Below, piece by piece: positions 6,759 through 9,414 of a DNA stretch of 9,414 nucleotides. The notes under the pieces are model-generated. The model searched no databases and was not told the origin of the DNA. It saw nothing but the letters and a program-made list of their open reading frames with translations. A program made the position numbers and the translations under genes. The stretch's first letter is position 1. Each line of letters opens with the position of its first letter. The DNA comes from an uncultured Clostridia bacterium (GTDB taxonomy: Bacteria > Bacillota > Clostridia > UMGS1883). The stretch is taken from NCBI GenBank assembly GCA_947624455.1, contig CANQKL010000057.1, positions 1 to 9,414 on the forward strand, read 5' to 3'.

Positions 6759-7688
6759 ATGAGAATACTTTTCATGGGAACGCCGGAATTTGCAAAAAAG
6801 AGTCTCCAGGCTCTGGTGGAGGACGGCGCCAACGAAATAGTGGGCGTTATATCCCAGCCAGACAAGCCGAAGGGACGGAAAATGGAGCTTTCTATGCCGG
6901 AGGTCAAGGTCTACGCCCTGGAACAGGGCCTGCCGGTCTATCAGCCGGAGACTTTGAAGGACAACGCCATACTGCCCCTGTTAAAGGAGCTTGACCCGGA
7001 ACTTATAGTTGTGGTAGCCTATGGAAAGATACTGCCGGAATATATCCTGAATTTCCCCAAATATCGGTGCATCAATATCCATGCCTCGCTTCTCCCAAGG
7101 TTTAGGGGCGCGGCTCCGATACAGCGCGCCGTAATGGCCGGAGACAGGGTCAGCGGCGTAACGTCGATGTTCCTTGATAAAGGGCTTGACACCGGAGATA
7201 TGATACTCAAGGCTCAGACGCCCATTACCCGTGACATGACGGCCTCGATGCTCCACGACGTTTTGGCCGATTTGGGAGGAAAGGTTCTTATAGAAACGGT
7301 AGAACGTTTCAAGCGCGGGGATATGTCCGCCGAGAAACAGGACGAGACTCAAGCCAGCTATGCCCATATGCTGACCAAGGCCGAGGGAGAGATCGACTGG
7401 ACTTTGTCGGCGGAGGAGATTTATAACAGAGTTCGGGGCCTCAATTCATGGCCCATGGCCTTCAGTTACCTGGACGGCAAGCGCTTTGTTGTGGATATGG
7501 TGCGCCTTTGGGAAGGCAGCGGCGACGCCGGAGAGATAATCGCCGTCGATGACGGCGGCATTACCGTTGCCTGCGGCAGCGGAGCGGTAAAAATTGAAAA
7601 CGTAAAATTTGAAGGAAAGGGCAGAATGACTGTAAAGGACTATCTTCGAGGTCACAAAATAGAAAAAGGGACGATTTTGAGGAGGTAA
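6759..7688 (+). CDS. fmt: Methionyl-tRNA formyltransferase
   Basis: Fmt transfers a formyl group from 10-formyltetrahydrofolate to methionyl-initiator tRNA. The 309-aa length fits the family. The N-terminal catalytic domain begins MRILFMGTPEFA (1-12). It has the tRNA-contacting loop region VISQPDKPKGRKM (30-42), then INIHASLLPRFRGAAPIQ (105-122) and GVTSMFLDKGLDTGDMI (133-149). Catalytic Asn106, His108 and Asp144 are all present, at the same numbers as in the E. coli enzyme. The C-terminal OB-like domain covers about 205-309. AGGTGA (6749-6754) lies four bases before the ATG. Longer in-frame extensions reach into def and show no family similarity. The stop codon sits directly after the AGGAGG that serves the next gene. 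Confidence 0.97.
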   Translation: MRILFMGTPEFAKKSLQALVEDGANEIVGVISQPDKPKGRKMELSMPEVKVYALEQGLPVYQPETLKDNAILPLLKELDPELIVVVAYGKILPEYILNFPKYRCINIHASLLPRFRGAAPIQRAVMAGDRVSGVTSMFLDKGLDTGDMILKAQTPITRDMTASMLHDVLADLGGKVLIETVERFKRGDMSAEKQDETQASYAHMLTKAEGEIDWTLSAEEIYNRVRGLNSWPMAFSYLDGKRFVVDMVRLWEGSGDAGEIIAVDDGGITVACGSGAVKIENVKFEGKGRMTVKDYLRGHKIEKGTILRR

Positions 7689-7693
7689 GGTTT

Positions 7694-8380
7694 ATGTATT
7701 TGTTGCTTGTTTTAGCGGCGTCCTTCTTTTCGATCTGGGCCAGCGCCAAGGTCAACAGTAACTTTAATAGATATTCTCGCGTTATGACGCGGCGAGGGCT
7801 TACTGCCGCTCAGGCCGCCAGGATGATACTTGACGAGAACGGCCTTAGAAATGTAAATATCGAGTCCATAGCGGGCAACCTGACAGACCACTATGACCCC
7901 AGGGCTAACGTCATACGTCTGTCGGACTCGGTGCGCGATTCCACCTCGGTGGCGGCGGTGGGCGTCGCGGCCCACGAGGCCGGTCACGCGGTGCAGTACG
8001 CCACGGGCTACGTGCCGATAAAAATACGCAACGCCATAGTTCCGGTGGCCAGCTTTGGCTGCCGCTTCGGCCCATATCTCATTATATTGGGCTTTGTAAT
8101 GTATTACTTCGCGTTCAGCAACCTTATAATGAACGCCGGAATCATCCTGTTCGCCGCCAGCGTGGCCTTTCAGTTAATAACTCTGCCCGTTGAGCTGGAC
8201 GCTTCAAACCGGGCCATAAAGATTCTTGGCGGCAGCGGCTACCTTGACGCTGACGAGGTGCCGGCGGTGAAAAAGGTGCTTGGCAGCGCCGCCATGACCT
8301 ATGTTGCCGCCGCTGCGGTGTCCGTAGCGAATTTGCTCAGATTTATGGCCATGGCCAGCAGCCGCCGGAGGAATGACTGA
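7694..8380 (+). CDS. yugP: Membrane zinc metallopeptidase, YugP type (neutral zinc metallopeptidase 2 family)
   Basis: This 228-aa protein has the layout of the YugP/Zn_peptidase_2 family. A hydrophobic N-terminal segment (about 1-19) is followed by a soluble part with DHYDPRANVIRLS (65-77), the zinc motif HEAGH (94-98), two hydrophobic segments (about 112-139 and 143-165), the conserved LPVELDASNRAI (164-175, with Glu167 a possible third ligand) and a hydrophobic C-terminal stretch (about 197-216) ending in basic residues. It should be an integral membrane metalloprotease. I know of no established substrate for the family, so its biological role is open. The start ATG has AGGAGG eight bases upstream, within the end of fmt. 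The stop overlaps the rsmB start by one base (TGATG). The Bacillus version of this operon lacks a gene at this point. Confidence 0.88.
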   Translation: MYLLLVLAASFFSIWASAKVNSNFNRYSRVMTRRGLTAAQAARMILDENGLRNVNIESIAGNLTDHYDPRANVIRLSDSVRDSTSVAAVGVAAHEAGHAVQYATGYVPIKIRNAIVPVASFGCRFGPYLIILGFVMYYFAFSNLIMNAGIILFAASVAFQLITLPVELDASNRAIKILGGSGYLDADEVPAVKKVLGSAAMTYVAAAAVSVANLLRFMAMASSRRRND

Positions 8381-9414
8381 TGGCCCTCTCGCCGCCCCGT
8401 GAGACGGCGCTGAAGGTTCTTCGCGAGGTGGATGAAAACGGAGCCTATCTCAACCTCGCGCTGGAGGAGGCTTTGTCGCGGGCGGGTATGGAACCCAGGG
8501 ATAACGCTCTTTGCACCGGTATTGTCATGGGAGTAATAAAAAACCGGCTGTATATTGACAATATCCTCGGCAATATATCCACGCTAAAGCTGAAAAAACT
8601 TTCGGTTTGGGTGTTGAATATCCTGCGCATCGGGGTATACTGCCTGCGCTTTACGGATAAGATCCCGCCCAGCGCCACGGTCAACGAGTGCGTCAAGCTG
8701 GCCAGGCGTTACGGACACGCCCGCTCGGCTGGATATGTGAACGCGGTGCTGCGTACCGCCGTGGACTGCGGGGATTTTTTGGAGGCTCTCAGCGGCGACA
8801 GGCTGCTGTCGGTAAAATATTCCATGCCGCTCTGGCTTGTGGAAAAATGGCGGCGGGAACAGCCGGATTTTGAAAATCTTATTAAAGCCATGAACGAGGA
8901 ACCTAAGACCTACTGCCGCCTAAACTGTGCGGAGGTTCCCGAGGGCTTTGAACGTTCCGGCGTCACCCCCTATGCCGCGGTTTATACTGGCGGGGGAGGA
9001 GTTACTCACAGTGAAGCGTACAAAAACGGTCTTGTGACCGTACAGGATCCCGCCTCTCAGTTGGCGGTGTTGGCGCTGGATATAAGACCGGGACTCCGGA
9101 CGCTGGATCTTTGCGCCGCCCCTGGAGGTAAGGCGGTTTTTGCCGCGTATCTCGGCGGCGAGGTCACGGCCTGCGATTTGCACAGCCATAAGATCGCTCT
9201 CATTGAAAACGCGGCGGCAAGGCTGAGGGTTGGGGTTACCGCCATGGTGAACGACGCCAGTGTTTTTAACCCGGTATTTGAGAACAAATTTGACCGGGTG
9301 CTGGCGGACGTACCCTGCTCGGGCTTGGGTATACTGCGAAGGAAGCCTGACATAAAATGGACCAAGGACGAGGGCGACAGCGCGGAGCTTGCCGTGATCC
9401 AGCAGTCCATACTT
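8380..9414 (+). CDS. rsmB: 16S rRNA (cytosine-C5)-methyltransferase RsmB, cut by right edge
   Basis: RsmB (Sun) methylates a cytosine of 16S rRNA (C967 in E. coli) using S-adenosylmethionine. The window holds 345 codons of a family about 430-450 aa long. Residues 1 to about 135 form the NusB-like RNA-binding domain (for example CTGIVMGVIKNR and TVNECVKLARRYG). The methyltransferase fold follows: VQDPASQLA near 226, SAM-binding DLCAAPGGKA (243-252), and ADVPCSGLGILRRKPDIKW with the catalytic-region Cys313. The second catalytic cysteine motif, expected further on, lies outside. The start ATG overlaps the previous stop by one base, and GGAGG (8367-8371) lies eight bases upstream, pointing to tight coupling. 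The NusB domain separates it from RsmF and other m5C enzymes. The frame is open throughout with no sign of damage. Confidence 0.94.
   Translation, partial: MALSPPRETALKVLREVDENGAYLNLALEEALSRAGMEPRDNALCTGIVMGVIKNRLYIDNILGNISTLKLKKLSVWVLNILRIGVYCLRFTDKIPPSATVNECVKLARRYGHARSAGYVNAVLRTAVDCGDFLEALSGDRLLSVKYSMPLWLVEKWRREQPDFENLIKAMNEEPKTYCRLNCAEVPEGFERSGVTPYAAVYTGGGGVTHSEAYKNGLVTVQDPASQLAVLALDIRPGLRTLDLCAAPGGKAVFAAYLGGEVTACDLHSHKIALIENAAARLRVGVTAMVNDASVFNPVFENKFDRVLADVPCSGLGILRRKPDIKWTKDEGDSAELAVIQQSIL

Noticed and set aside
1..9414. Mobile element, CRISPR array, tRNA/rRNA or a new defence system
   Set aside because: No transposase, integrase, spaced identical repeats, tRNA-like cloverleaf or unfamiliar gene cluster was seen. 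All plus-strand genes are recognisable housekeeping or conserved families.

Overview
The window reads as an ordinary chromosomal housekeeping block from a Gram-positive anaerobe of the class Clostridia, most likely near the Oscillospiraceae/Ruminococcaceae. This rests on gene order, on the presence of remA and a yugP-type zinc protease, on strong Shine-Dalgarno sites, and on moderate-GC coding DNA beside an AT-rich intergenic spacer. The taxonomic call is an inference from content and style; no species can be named.

Layout. Positions 1-435 hold the 5' part of a dprA gene on the minus strand, running off the left edge. Positions 436-604 are a divergent, AT-rich intergenic region. It contains a very good sigma-A-type promoter facing right (TTGACT, 17 bp, TGg-TATAAT), a weaker candidate promoter facing left, and an inverted repeat between them. 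From 605 to the right edge everything is on the plus strand and packed without gaps or terminators: yicC, remA, gmk, rpoZ, coaBC, priA, def, fmt, a yugP-like membrane zinc metallopeptidase, and rsmB, which is cut by the right edge. Intergenic distances run from an 11-bp overlap to about 24 bp, so this is best read as one operon of at least ten genes driven from about position 530-558.

The operon combines RNA processing and regulation (yicC, remA), nucleotide and cofactor supply (gmk, coaBC), transcription (rpoZ), replication restart (priA), start and finish of N-formyl-methionine use in translation (fmt charges it, def removes the formyl group) and rRNA methylation (rsmB). The order matches the well-known Bacillus subtilis yloC-ylzA(remA)-gmk-yloH(rpoZ)-yloI(coaBC)-priA-def-fmt-yloM(rsmB) cluster. 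The extra yugP-type gene between fmt and rsmB is the main departure. By analogy, rlmN, prpC, prkC and rsgA may follow beyond the right edge.

No RNA genes, mobile elements, CRISPR arrays or prophage genes were seen. I did not find a new system here. The points most worth a second look are the divergent control region, the placement of the zinc protease, the unusual N-terminus and Rossmann motif of DprA, and two TTG starts (priA, def) set in the same local sequence.
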